Part shown: piece by piece, positions 27,476-35,911 of the stretch | Layout of the letters: every line of letters begins with the position of its first letter | Position numbering within the stretch: the first letter of the stretch is position 1 | Assembly: GCF_011046735.1 (NCBI RefSeq) | Contig: NZ_CP049258.1 | Location: 1,156,001-1,220,000, forward strand | Reading direction: 5' to 3' | DNA: 64,000 nucleotides | Source of the DNA: Nordella sp. HKS 07 | Lineage (GTDB): Bacteria; Pseudomonadota; Alphaproteobacteria; Rhizobiales; Aestuariivirgaceae | The notes under the pieces: model-generated | The model's database searches: none | What the model saw: the letters and a program-made list of their open reading frames with translations, nothing else | What the model was told of the DNA's origin: nothing | Translations under genes and position numbers: made by a program

Positions 27476-27506
27476 GCCGGGATGCGCATCACTGGCGCAT
27501 CCCGGC
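27476..27506 (-). promoter_or_regulatory. intercistronic hairpin between glpV and glpS
   Basis: Perfect 12-bp arms (GCCGGGATGCGC and its complement) around a 7-base loop, 15 bp after the glpV stop and ahead of glpS. There is no U run, so it is more likely an mRNA 3'-stabilising or processing hairpin that keeps the binding protein more abundant than the ATPases than a full terminator. Confidence 0.6.
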
Positions 27507-27521
27507 AGCGCGTCGAGAAAG

Positions 27522-29264
27522 CTACTGGTTGTTCGTCCAGCGCTTGATAAGCTCGTCATAGGCGATGGTTTCACCCTGCGGCTTTTCGTTGTCGAGCTTT
27601 GCCCATGGCGCGTGGTCCTTGCTGAGCCACTTGCTGGGATCGCTCTCCGGATTGAGCCTTGGGCCGCAACCATGATAGGCCTTGTTCTTCTCATCCGCCG
27701 CCTGCATGCGGGCCATGACCTGGTCCATCTGCGAAGCGAGGCGGTCCATGGCCTCTTGCGGTGTGAAGGCGCCTGAGTTCACGTCACCGATATTCTCCCA
27801 GAAGAGCTGGGCGAGTTTCGGATAGTCGGGCACGTTGACGCCGGTCGGCGTCCAGGCCACCCGGTCAGGCGAGCGATAAAACTCGACCAGACCGCCAAGT
27901 TGCGGCGCGCGTTCCGTGAAGGATTGGTGGCGCACCGTGCTGTCGCGGATGAAGGTAAGACCGACATGGCTCTTCTTCACGTCCACCGTCTTGGACACGA
28001 CGAACTGGGCATAGAGCCAGGCCGCCTTGCGACGATCGACGGGCGTGGAGTTGAATAGCGTCCAGGAACCGGCATCCTGATAGCCGCGCTGCGAACCTTC
28101 CTTCCAGTAGGGGCCGTGCGGCGAAGGCGCCATGCGCCACAGCGGTGCACCCTTGTCGTCCACCGTGTTGTTGCCCTTATCCTTGGGCGCCACCATCGAC
28201 GCGGTGAAAGCCGAGTACCAGAAGATCTGCTGTGCGACATTGCCCTGGGAGAGCGATGGCAGCGACTGGTAGAAGTCGAGATCCGCCGCACCCGGAGGCG
28301 CATATTTCCTCAGCCACTCGTCCCATTTGGTGACGGCATAGACGGCCGCGGGGCTGTTGGCGCCGCCGCCGCGCGACACCGAGGCGCCGACCGGGTTGCA
28401 GCTGTCCTTCTCCATGCGGATGCCCCACTCATCGACGGGGCGTCCATTGGGAATGCCGACATCCGCTTCGCCGGCCATGGAAAGCCAGGCATCGGTCATG
28501 CGCCAGCCGAGATCGGGCGCGCGCTTGCCGTAGTCCATATGGCCGTAGACCTTGACGCCGTCGATCTCCTTCACATCATTGGTGAAGAAATCGGCGATGT
28601 CCTCATAGGCCGACCAGTTCACCGGCACGCCGAGCTCATAGCCATATTTGGCCTTGAACTTTTCCTTGAGATCGGCGCGGTCGAACCAGTCCTTGCGGAA
28701 CCAGTAGAGATTGGCGAATTGCTGGTCGGGCAGCTGCCACAATTTGCCGTCCGGTCCCGTCGTGAACGACTTACCCATGAAGTCGTCGACATCGAGCATC
28801 GGATCGGTGACATCCTTGCCTTCGCCCGCCATCCAGTCGGTGAGGTTGATGGCGCTCTGCAGGCGCGAATGCGTGCCGATGAGATCGCTGTCGTTGATAT
28901 AGCCATCATATAAATTGCGGTTGGTCTGCATCTGCGTCTGAACCGCCTGCACGACCTCGCCTTCGCCGAGATACTGGTGGTTCACCTTGATGCCGGTGAT
29001 TTCCTCGAAAGCCTTGGCAAGGACCTGTGACTCATACTCATGCGTCGGAATGTCCTCCGACAGCACGTTGATCTCCATGCCCTTGAATGGTTCGGCAGCC
29101 TTGATGAACCATTCCATCTCCTTCATCTGGTCTTCTTTGGACAGTGTCGAAGGCTGGAATTCGCTGTCGATCCACTTCTTGGCGGCAGCTTGGTCTGCCA
29201 GTGCCGGGCTCGCGCCCAGCGCCAGCAGCAACGCCACCGCTGATACAGTCCTGAAAAGCGACAT
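27522..29264 (-). CDS. glpV: glycerol ABC transporter substrate-binding protein
   Basis: A 580-residue periplasmic binding protein, long for the family but normal for GlpV. ATG 29264 follows GGGAGGA with 7-base spacing. A Sec signal peptide is visible (residues 1-23, ending SPALADQ). The mature protein shows ISEDIPTHEYESQVLAKAF-type lobe I features near residue 60 and a conserved C-terminal KPQGETIAYDELI. It is encoded directly after glpD and before the hairpin, and it gives the importer its glycerol specificity. Confidence 0.88.
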   Translation of the reverse strand: MSLFRTVSAVALLLALGASPALADQAAAKKWIDSEFQPSTLSKEDQMKEMEWFIKAAEPFKGMEINVLSEDIPTHEYESQVLAKAFEEITGIKVNHQYLGEGEVVQAVQTQMQTNRNLYDGYINDSDLIGTHSRLQSAINLTDWMAGEGKDVTDPMLDVDDFMGKSFTTGPDGKLWQLPDQQFANLYWFRKDWFDRADLKEKFKAKYGYELGVPVNWSAYEDIADFFTNDVKEIDGVKVYGHMDYGKRAPDLGWRMTDAWLSMAGEADVGIPNGRPVDEWGIRMEKDSCNPVGASVSRGGGANSPAAVYAVTKWDEWLRKYAPPGAADLDFYQSLPSLSQGNVAQQIFWYSAFTASMVAPKDKGNNTVDDKGAPLWRMAPSPHGPYWKEGSQRGYQDAGSWTLFNSTPVDRRKAAWLYAQFVVSKTVDVKKSHVGLTFIRDSTVRHQSFTERAPQLGGLVEFYRSPDRVAWTPTGVNVPDYPKLAQLFWENIGDVNSGAFTPQEAMDRLASQMDQVMARMQAADEKNKAYHGCGPRLNPESDPSKWLSKDHAPWAKLDNEKPQGETIAYDELIKRWTNNQ

Positions 29265-29386
29265 CGCTAGTCCTCCCATTTTGCGCGCGGCTTAAGCCCA
29301 ATCCGGAGCGCACGCACGTCCGGTAGCGTAGGCTAGGCACGATCCGGAGAAGGGGTGTCCCGTTCTTCCGGTAGACCTTGCACCTT

Positions 29387-30922
29387 TCAGAGAGCTGAAG
29401 CTCTCCTGCGGGTCTTGTCGCCCGCTTCACGCGTCATATAGGCTTGCAGCGCCGACTGCTCGGCGACGGACAGATGCAGTCCGAGCTTGGAACGCCGCCA
29501 AAGAATATCTTCGGGCGTATCCGCCCACTCCTCCTTCACCAGATAATTCACTTCCCGGGCGCTGAGCAGACCGAAGCTCTCGCCAACATCCTGCGGGGAG
29601 CGCACGCCCTCGAAGATCCGATCCGCCCGCGTGCCATAGGCCCTGAAGATGCGGCGCGCATTCGAGGGCGCCAGGAACGCGTGACGGCGCTGGAAATCGG
29701 CGATCCTTTTCTCGACCTCCGCAAAGGGGAAATCGCCGCCGGGCAGTGCCGCCGTTGCGGTCCAGGACGGCTTGAGTCCCGCAAAGAACGGCCCGATCTT
29801 GTCGAGCACCGCTTCGGCGAGCTTGCGAAAGGTAGTGATCTTGCCGCCGAAGACCGAAAGCAGCGGTGCCTGGCCGGCGGAGGCATCAAGCTTCAGCACA
29901 TATTCGCGTGTCGCTTCCTGCGCTTTGCTCGCCCCGTCGTCATAGAGGGGTCGGATGCCGGAATAGGTCCAGCGCACCATGTCGGCGGTCACCGGCTTCT
30001 TGAAATATTCGCTGACCGAAGCGAGGAGGTAATCGCGCTCGGCCTGAGAGATCTCCGGCTTGCCTGGGTCACCCTTGTGGTCCTCGTCGGTGGTGCCGAT
30101 CAGTGTGAAATTCTGCTCATAGGGGATGGCGAAGCAGATGCGGCCGTCGGTGTTCTGGAAAATATAGCAGCGGTCGTGATCATAGAGCTTGTCGACGACG
30201 ATGTGGCTGCCTTTGACCATGCGGATCTTGTCGGGATTGTTCTCGCCGATCACCGCGCCCAGGACCTGGCTGACCCAGGGCCCGCCGGTATTGATGAGGA
30301 GCCTGGCCTTGATCTCGGCTTTGGCGCCGTTATTCGCGTCCTCGAGCACGCAGGTCCACATATTCCCGTCGCGCCGCGCCGACACGCAACGCGTGCGCGG
30401 CCGAATGTCGGCGCCGCGCTCTTGTGCGTCGCGCGCGGTAAGCACCACGAGGCGGGCGTCATTCACCCAGCAGTCGGAATATTCGAAGCCGCGGGTGAAT
30501 TCCGATTTGAGCGGCGCGCCGGTGACATCGTTTGTGAGATCGACGCCGCGCGTGCCGGGCAGAATCTGTCGCCCGCCGAGATGGTCATAGAGGAAGAGGC
30601 CGAGCCTCAGCACCGGCCAGGGCCTCAGGCCCTTGTGATGCGGCAGCACGAAGCGCAGCGGCCAGATGATATGGGGCGCAGCATTAAGCAGGACTTCGCG
30701 CTCGATCAGCGCTTCGCGCACCAGGCGGAATTCGTAATGTTCAAGATAGCGCAAGCCACCATGGATGAGCTTGGTCGAAGCTGACGACGTGCCGGAGGCA
30801 AGATCGCCCTGCTCGGCGAGGATGACCTTGAGGCCGCGACCGGTGGCATCGCGCGCGATGCCGACGCCGTTTATGCCGCCCCCGATAATGGCCAGATCAT
30901 AAACGCCCGCTTCCCCGGCCAT
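29387..30922 (-). CDS. glpD: glycerol-3-phosphate dehydrogenase (FAD, aerobic)
   Basis: A 511-residue flavoprotein that oxidises glycerol-3-phosphate to dihydroxyacetone phosphate and passes electrons to the quinone pool at the inner membrane. The FAD fold is IIGGGINGVGIARDA (residues 11-25), followed by the GlpD signature SSASTKLIHGGLRYLE (about 46-61) and GGKITTFRKLAE (about 352-363). It is the first gene of the operon and is preceded by candidate GlpR sites. The 107 bp between it and glpV hold no other gene. Confidence 0.94.
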   Translation of the reverse strand: MAGEAGVYDLAIIGGGINGVGIARDATGRGLKVILAEQGDLASGTSSASTKLIHGGLRYLEHYEFRLVREALIEREVLLNAAPHIIWPLRFVLPHHKGLRPWPVLRLGLFLYDHLGGRQILPGTRGVDLTNDVTGAPLKSEFTRGFEYSDCWVNDARLVVLTARDAQERGADIRPRTRCVSARRDGNMWTCVLEDANNGAKAEIKARLLINTGGPWVSQVLGAVIGENNPDKIRMVKGSHIVVDKLYDHDRCYIFQNTDGRICFAIPYEQNFTLIGTTDEDHKGDPGKPEISQAERDYLLASVSEYFKKPVTADMVRWTYSGIRPLYDDGASKAQEATREYVLKLDASAGQAPLLSVFGGKITTFRKLAEAVLDKIGPFFAGLKPSWTATAALPGGDFPFAEVEKRIADFQRRHAFLAPSNARRIFRAYGTRADRIFEGVRSPQDVGESFGLLSAREVNYLVKEEWADTPEDILWRRSKLGLHLSVAEQSALQAYMTREAGDKTRRRASAL

Positions 30923-31035
30923 GCCGCTCCCATCGGACTAGCGATTCATTTCGATTCGGATTTTGCACATGCGAAAGAAACTCCTCGCATATGCGAACCA
31001 AATGAACCATTAACTTTTCTCCATTCGCTATATTA

Positions 31036-31060
31036 CGAAAAAAATCGAAACTCAACGAAA
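31036..31060. promoter_or_regulatory. 10-bp-phased CGAAA repeats, probable GlpR operator of the glp operon
   Basis: CGAAA occurs at 31036, 31046 and 31056, exactly one helical turn apart (TTTCG on the operon strand). Related pieces TTTCGATTCGG (near 30949) and two CAT..GCGAA copies (30968-30996) lie closer to the glpD start at 30922. DeoR-family regulators such as GlpR bind phased TTTCG-type elements. The rest of the 437-bp gap 30923-31359 has no gene; near 31212 it carries GGTTTTTCAACAGCC, which resembles insertion-sequence termini. Confidence 0.5.
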
Positions 31061-31359
31061 ATCGCATGAACACGAGCCATCAACCTTGGATGGAGAGAGA
31101 ATTCTTGAAATTGGCGCACCAAAAGCCTGGCGCACGACCCGCTGCTTCATCCATTTCTCGCCGTTAACTTTTGCCCGGGCCGCCCGCCCCCTCCAGGTGA
31201 GGGGCAAGCTGACGCGGTTTTTCAACAGCCCTCGAAACACTCTCGCAGCGTAGTCGCGCAACACGAACGACTAAATCGTTCGATATATTGATCGCTCAAT
31301 GCATTTGCCTCAAATTATTAGGCGATTCTTCGCAGTGACAGCGAAGTGAGAGGGCAAGG

Positions 31360-31689
31360 ATGACTACGTCCGGCGGGGATGAAGTTCGCGCGCCCACGCA
31401 ACAAGAGACCGAGGATGGCCACGAAGCGGCACGCCGCGCGGTGCTGCGACAGATCGGGCGCTTCGCTTATGCCGCACCAGCGTTAGCCTTGCTGGCCCAG
31501 CCCAAGCGGGCGCAGGCCGGCTACGGTGGCGGTGGCGGTAGCCGCGGTGGTGGCGATGGCGGCAGTCGTGGTGGTGGCGATGGCGGTAGCCGTGGCGGTG
31601 GTGGCGATGGCGGCAGTCGTAGTGGTGGCGATGGCGATGGCGTGAAGCGCACGCGCATCGCTGCGCCGGATCGAGGCAAGGGCAAGTAA
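31360..31689 (+). CDS. Gly/Ser/Arg-repeat protein with Tat-like leader
   Basis: A 109-residue protein. Residues 1-22 are acidic and polar, residues 25-53 form a leader-like segment (ARRAVLRQIGRFAYAAPALA, then a hydrophobic end and AQA). Residues 54-95 are about four copies of GSRGGGDG, then a basic tail ending GKGK. GGGCAAGG precedes the ATG. The leader resembles those of small alphaproteobacterial proteins exported by Tat, so a secreted or periplasmic glycine-rich peptide is plausible. I know no function for it. It is flanked by glpR and the glp promoter and has no maturation enzyme nearby. The repetitive DNA makes copy number variable. Confidence 0.55.
   Translation: MTTSGGDEVRAPTQQETEDGHEAARRAVLRQIGRFAYAAPALALLAQPKRAQAGYGGGGGSRGGGDGGSRGGGDGGSRGGGGDGGSRSGGDGDGVKRTRIAAPDRGKGK
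31537..31642 (+). repeat. minisatellite inside the Gly-rich gene
   Basis: About four imperfect 24-27-bp units of the type GGCAGTCGTGGTGGTGGCGA plus TGGC, encoding GSRGGGDG. Units differ at third positions (GGTAGC/GGCAGT), so the peptide repeat is better kept than the DNA repeat. Confidence 0.8.
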
Positions 31690-31888
31690 GGACACGAAGA
31701 GGTCTCGCGAGCAATGCGCGGACACTGTCGAGCAGCCTGACCGGATTGCTGTTGCATCTGACCTGATGGGGCTGTGATCTACGAGACACTTTCGCCCGCG
31801 GTCCCGGGTCATCTCATTTAATCCCGCATGGTCCCCGGGCTGCCAGCAATATTTTCGGGCGCCGCGATTGTGATCCCGGCAAAAGCAC

Positions 31889-32689
31889 TTAGGCCGCCGA
31901 CAGGCCGCTTGCCGGCTCTTCCGCCGGCGCCGCCACTTCCAGCGTCACGCCATTGTGCCGGCAGATATCGATGATCGTGTCCGGCGGCGGCTGGTCGGTG
32001 ACGAAAGTGTCGATCTGGCTCAGATGACCGATGCGCACCGGCGCCGAGCGGGTGAATTTCATCGTATCGGATACCAGAATAGTGCGCCTGGCATTGGCGA
32101 TGATCGCCTGCGCGGCGCGCACTTCGCGATAATCGAAATCGAGCAGCGCCCCGTCATCGTCGATCGCCGACACGCCGATCACCGCATAGTCGACCTTGAA
32201 CTGGCGGATGAAGTCGACTGCCGCCTCGCCGACGATGCCACCGTCGGAGCGCCGGACCATGCCGCCGATGACGATGACATCGACACCCGGACATGGTGTC
32301 AAGGTCGTCGCCACATGGATATTGTTGGTGATGACGAGCAGCCCCTCATGTTTGGTCAGCGCGCGCGCCACCTCCTCGGTCGTCGTACCGATATTGATGA
32401 AGAGCGAGCAATTGTTGGGGATGAGCTGGGCGGCCCTTTCGCCGATCCGCTGCTTTTCATATTCGGCGAGCAGCCTTCTCGCCTCATAGGCGACATTCTC
32501 GACACCCGATGACAGAAGCGCCCCGCCATGGGTGCGGGTCAGGAGCCGCTGCTCGCACAGATCGTTCAGGTCCTTGCGGATCGTCTGGGGGGTGACATCG
32601 AACCGCTCCGCCAGCCCGTCGACCGTCACCTTGCCGCTCTGGCGGGCGATCAGGAGGATCTCATGCTGGCGAAAATTAAGCGATGTCAT
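31889..32689 (-). CDS. glpR: DeoR family regulator of glycerol metabolism
   Basis: A 266-residue DeoR-type repressor. ATG 32689 (MTSLNFRQHEIL) is chosen; a longer frame upstream runs through upp on the other strand. The N-terminal helix-turn-helix is VDGLAERFDVTPQTIRKDL (residues 23-41), and the sugar-phosphate-binding domain has the NIGTTTEEVA (about 98-107) and DYREVRAAQAII motifs. In Rhizobium GlpR represses the glp transporter operon and is relieved by glycerol-3-phosphate. The gene lies about 970 bp downstream, in orientation, of the operon start, separated by the Gly-rich gene. Confidence 0.88.
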   Translation of the reverse strand: MTSLNFRQHEILLIARQSGKVTVDGLAERFDVTPQTIRKDLNDLCEQRLLTRTHGGALLSSGVENVAYEARRLLAEYEKQRIGERAAQLIPNNCSLFINIGTTTEEVARALTKHEGLLVITNNIHVATTLTPCPGVDVIVIGGMVRRSDGGIVGEAAVDFIRQFKVDYAVIGVSAIDDDGALLDFDYREVRAAQAIIANARRTILVSDTMKFTRSAPVRIGHLSQIDTFVTDQPPPDTIIDICRHNGVTLEVAAPAEEPASGLSAA

Positions 32690-32785
32690 GGGTTTTTCCG
32701 GTGGATGAAGGCGGTTTTGCCTGCACGTCCGGCTTGAGTTTAGAGCGCCCGTACCCGTAAGAAAAGGCGGTAACAGGAGGCCTCC

Positions 32786-33433
32786 ATGAGCAAAGCCGAA
32801 CTGCCGGCGAATCTGGTCGTCGTCGACCACCCGCTGGTGCTGCACAAGCTGACCTTGATGCGCGACAAGCACACGCCGTCGGCGGTGTTCCGCCAGCTTC
32901 TGCGCGAGATCAGCCTGCTGCTCGCTTATGAAGTGGCGCGCGATCTGCCGATGACGACGCAAACCATCGAGACGCCGCTCGCCGAGATGGAAGCCCCCAT
33001 TCTCAAAGGCAAGAAGCTGGTCATCGTCTCGATCCTGAGGGCCGGCAACGGCCTCCTCGAGGGCATGCTCGATCTGATGCCCTCGGCCCGCGTCGGCCAT
33101 ATCGGCATCTACCGCAATCCGGAAACGCTGCAGCCGGTCGAATACTATCTGAAAGTGCCCGAGGACATCGCCGAGCGCCGGGTGATTGTCGTCGATCCGA
33201 TGCTCGCCACCGGCAATTCGGTGTCGGCCGCCATACAGCGGCTGAAGGACAAAGGCGCCAAGGACATCAAGCTCGTCTGCCTGCTCTCGGCGCCGGAGGG
33301 CATCAAACACGTGAACGCCGATCATCCCGACGTGCAGATCTTCACCGCCGCGGTCGACCGCAAGCTCGACAGCCATGGTTATATCGTCCCGGGTCTCGGC
33401 GATGCCGGCGACCGCATGTTCGGAACGAAATAG
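32786..33433 (+). CDS. upp: uracil phosphoribosyltransferase
   Basis: A 215-residue enzyme converting uracil and PRPP to UMP in pyrimidine salvage. The PRPP-binding loop is [11 protein letters not shown] (about residues 132-142), with [13 protein letters not shown] (about 77-89) upstream and the uracil-recognising end [26 protein letters not shown] precedes the ATG. It is divergent from glpR and seems to be transcribed alone. Confidence 0.95.
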   Translation: MSKAELPANLVVVDHPLVLHKLTLMRDKHTPSAVFRQLLREISLLLAYEVARDLPMTTQTIETPLAEMEAPILKGKKLVIVSILRAGNGLLEGMLDLMPSARVGHIGIYRNPETLQPVEYYLKVPEDIAERRVIVVDPMLATGNSVSAAIQRLKDKGAKDIKLVCLLSAPEGIKHVNADHPDVQIFTAAVDRKLDSHGYIVPGLGDAGDRMFGTK

Positions 33434-33568
33434 GACGCATCGGCCCGCAGAAATGCGGACGCAACGTCAGTTACCCTTCGTTAGCTATGCGCGGCGCTTT
33501 TTCGATTCGACAATATTTAGGCAGGAATTGGCGGGCACAATCCGGTCTCTAAGAAGACCACACAGGAT

Positions 33569-33979
33569 ATGGCGCCGACAATGCAGACCCAGCTCAAGTG
33601 CCTCGACGGATCGCGCCCACGCATCCTCTTTGCCGAGGATTCGGATACCGTCCGTCTGGTGACAGCCGCCTTGCTGAGGCGGATGGGTTGCGATGTCGAC
33701 GCTGTCGAGCATGGCGAGGAAGCGGTGAACCAAGTGCGCACCCAGTCCTATGATCTGGTCCTGCTCGATATCGAGATGCCGGTGATGGACGGCATGATCG
33801 CCGCGCGCGAGATCCGCGCTCTGGGCGGTGGCGCCGCCCGCACGCCCTTGATGGCGCTGTCGGCCTATCTGGCGGACTGGCACAAGGGCGGCCAGTGGCA
33901 TGAATGCTTCGACATGGCGCTGCCTAAGCCCGCGGGACGCAGCGAATTGCAGTCGGCGATCCAGAAGATCCTGCGCTGA
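33569..33979 (+). CDS. single-domain response regulator (CheY-like)
   Basis: A 136-residue receiver domain without an output domain. The acidic pocket is FAEDSD (about residues 21-26), the phosphoacceptor aspartate is in LLDIEMPVMDG (about 68-78), the switch serine in MALSAY and the conserved lysine in LPKPAG near 120. No histidine kinase gene is adjacent. It could shuttle phosphate or act by protein contact. The start is uncertain: ATG 33569 is close behind AGGA, and ATG 33581 is the alternative. Confidence 0.85.
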   Translation: MAPTMQTQLKCLDGSRPRILFAEDSDTVRLVTAALLRRMGCDVDAVEHGEEAVNQVRTQSYDLVLLDIEMPVMDGMIAAREIRALGGGAARTPLMALSAYLADWHKGGQWHECFDMALPKPAGRSELQSAIQKILR

Positions 33980-34026
33980 GTTACACCCTTCGACGTACCG
34001 CGCAACGTTCCCTTAAGCACGAAATG

Positions 34027-34051
34027 AAAACGCCGGCACGATATGCCGGCG
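34027..34051 (-). terminator. intrinsic terminator-like hairpin
   Basis: Read on the minus strand, CGCCGGCA and TGCCGGCG arms enclose a 5-base loop and are followed by TTTT. It lies about 40 bp after the stop of the 49-residue minus-strand gene at 34090. On the plus strand the same hairpin stands about 50 bp after the response-regulator gene but has no T run. Confidence 0.6.
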
Positions 34052-34089
34052 CTCTTCGGATCGATGGATCTTGTCTTCTGAGGTGAGCC

Positions 34090-34239
34090 TCAGTCGGTTC
34101 CGTTCGCCTTCTCGACCAAACGATTCTCGAGAGAATTCAGCATATGAAGGAACTCAGCGATTTCGGGGCTGACACGCACCGGCCGATTGACGTGCCCTTG
34201 ATAGGGCTCTGTGCGTTCTGACGCCTCGACGCTACGCAT
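34090..34239 (-). CDS. 49-residue hypothetical protein
   Basis: ATG 34239 is preceded by GAAGGAGAAG at the right spacing, which decides the start over an upstream in-frame ATG at 34269 that has no ribosome site. The product begins MRSVEASERTEPYQ, then VRVSPEIAEFLHMLNSLENR near the end, a possible short helix. It is charged, has no signal or membrane segment, and I recognise no family. A terminator-like hairpin follows at 34027-34051, which supports a real transcription unit. Confidence 0.55.
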   Translation of the reverse strand: MRSVEASERTEPYQGHVNRPVRVSPEIAEFLHMLNSLENRLVEKANGTD

Positions 34240-34506
34240 GACAACTTCTCCTTCGGTATCTTCGCTCATAACACGCTGAATCTAAGAATTACCTAAGACC
34301 CCTCTACAACGCATCGACTGACACACATCCGAACGAGCGGTTCATCCTGCGTTCATGATGTAAAGATGGGGAGCGAGGCAGGCGCTCGCGCGGCTGAAGG
34401 CAGGCCATTTCATGGCGGGACAAAAAAACAATCAATCGTGATGAAATTGCCACAGGTCTCTGTGCGTATACTCCTGTTGCGAGCCAATGCCATTCGGGAG
34501 ACATTC

Positions 34507-34959
34507 ATGGTGAAGCCAGCCACGATATTGAAATCAATGACCATTCTTGCGGTTCTCACGGGACTGGGTGCAACTCTGGCCCTCGCCGGCCCCATAGAGG
34601 ACCGCCAGGCGGGAATGAAGCAGGTCGGCAAGGCGATAGGTGTCTTCGCCGGTATTGCCAAGGGCGAGGCGCCTTATGACGCCGCCGTCGTCAAGACCAG
34701 CGCCGATGCGATGCTGGCCGGCATGAAACAGGCTTTCGCCAACTTCACTCCCCGCAGTGACAAAGGTCCACCCGAGACCTATGCCAAGCCTGAGATCTGG
34801 AGCGATCCGGAAGGCGTCAAGGCGGCCGAGAACAACGCCCTGAAGGCGGTCGAGACCATGGCGGCGACGACCGACGAGGCGGGTTTCAAGACGGCTCTGG
34901 CCGGCCTGGGCGAGGCCTGCAAGGCCTGTCACACCAAGTATCGCCGCCCGAAGGAATAG
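34507..34959 (+). CDS. cytochrome c' / c556-like protein
   Basis: A 150-residue exported cytochrome. ATG 34507 follows CGGGAG and starts a Sec signal peptide (residues 1-25, ending LALAGP); an in-frame start at 34366 would bury that signal. The single haem motif CKACH is near the C-terminus (about residues 138-142, followed by TKYR), as in the four-helix cytochrome c'/c556 family. It is directly followed by a dihaem cytochrome gene, so it may exchange electrons with it in the periplasm. Confidence 0.87.
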   Translation: MVKPATILKSMTILAVLTGLGATLALAGPIEDRQAGMKQVGKAIGVFAGIAKGEAPYDAAVVKTSADAMLAGMKQAFANFTPRSDKGPPETYAKPEIWSDPEGVKAAENNALKAVETMAATTDEAGFKTALAGLGEACKACHTKYRRPKE

Positions 34960-34965
34960 TGTGCG

Positions 34966-35883
34966 CTGAAGAACCGGTTTCTTACACGATCGAGGCTGCT
35001 CGGCCTGGCGGGACTGGTCCTGCTGGGCGGGGCAGTTTTGTGGATTCTCTCCGCCCCCAGGCCCTTGGGTCCTGATGCGCTGCCCGCGCATCAGGCCGAT
35101 CTCACCAATGGCGCCCTGATGTACAATATCGGCGGCTGCCTCAACTGCCACAAGCCTGATCCCGCTAATGCATCGGCGGCGGCCGACCTGCCCTCCGGAG
35201 GCGCACCGCTCAAGACTCCGATCGGCATTTTCTTTCCGCCCAATCTGACGCCCGACCTGGAAACGGGAATCGGAAAATGGAGCGAGCTCGATTTCCTCAA
35301 CGCGCTGGAGCGCGGCCTCTCGCCTGCGGGCAGCCATGCCATCCCGGCCTTTCCCTACACATCCTATGCATTGATGCGTAGAGAGGACATCCTCGACATT
35401 CGCGGCCACCTGATGACACTGGCGCCGGTCAAGTCCGAAGCGAGACCCGCCGACATTCCTCTGGCTTTCATCCTGCGCCGCGGCGTCGGCCTGTGGAATC
35501 ATCTGGGCCTTTCCGACGCGAAGTGGCAGCCCGACACTCAGCAGACGGCGAGCTGGAATCGCGGCGCCTATCTGGTGAATGGTCCCGGCCATTGCGCCCA
35601 GTGCCATACGCCGCGCACGTTGCTCATGACACTCGACGAGACGCGGGCGTTTGCCGGCGCGCCGAGTCTCGAAGGGAGCGGAAATGTGCCTTCGCTGCGC
35701 GGTCTCATCGAGCGCGGCCGCTACAAGGACGCCAAGGACCTCATCTCCGCCATGCAGTTCGGCGAGATGCTGGGTTACGATAAGCTGTCCTCGGGCGGCA
35801 TGGGGGCTGTGCAGACGAACCTGTCGAAACTGCCGGAAGGCGATCTCCAGGCCATCGCCGATTATCTCGTCAGCCTGAAGTAA
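34966..35883 (+). CDS. dihaem cytochrome c, membrane-anchored or exported; probable non-ATG start
   Basis: About 305 residues. Two haem motifs are present, CLNCH (near residue 58) and CAQCH (near residue 208), each in its own cytochrome c domain. The coding frame opens after a TAG at 34957 and contains no ATG before the first domain. A CTG at 34966, about 10 bases after AAGGAA, would give a basic start and a hydrophobic signal (LLGLAGLVLLGG); the next candidate, TTG 35038, would remove the signal. I therefore favour CTG. It resembles c-type subunits that accept electrons from membrane dehydrogenases. It follows the c556 gene by a few bases. Confidence 0.75.
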   Translation: MKNRFLTRSRLLGLAGLVLLGGAVLWILSAPRPLGPDALPAHQADLTNGALMYNIGGCLNCHKPDPANASAAADLPSGGAPLKTPIGIFFPPNLTPDLETGIGKWSELDFLNALERGLSPAGSHAIPAFPYTSYALMRREDILDIRGHLMTLAPVKSEARPADIPLAFILRRGVGLWNHLGLSDAKWQPDTQQTASWNRGAYLVNGPGHCAQCHTPRTLLMTLDETRAFAGAPSLEGSGNVPSLRGLIERGRYKDAKDLISAMQFGEMLGYDKLSSGGMGAVQTNLSKLPEGDLQAIADYLVSLK

Positions 35884-35911
35884 CTTGGTGCGGCCCTTTC
35901 AGCACCAATAG

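Noticed and set aside
31200-31240. Insertion sequence at GGTTTTTCAACAGCC
   Set aside because: Only one end-like motif was seen, with no transposase, partner repeat or target duplication, so no mobile element is called.
31537-31642. CRISPR-like repeat array
   Set aside because: The units are contiguous coding repeats without unique spacers and lie inside an ORF.
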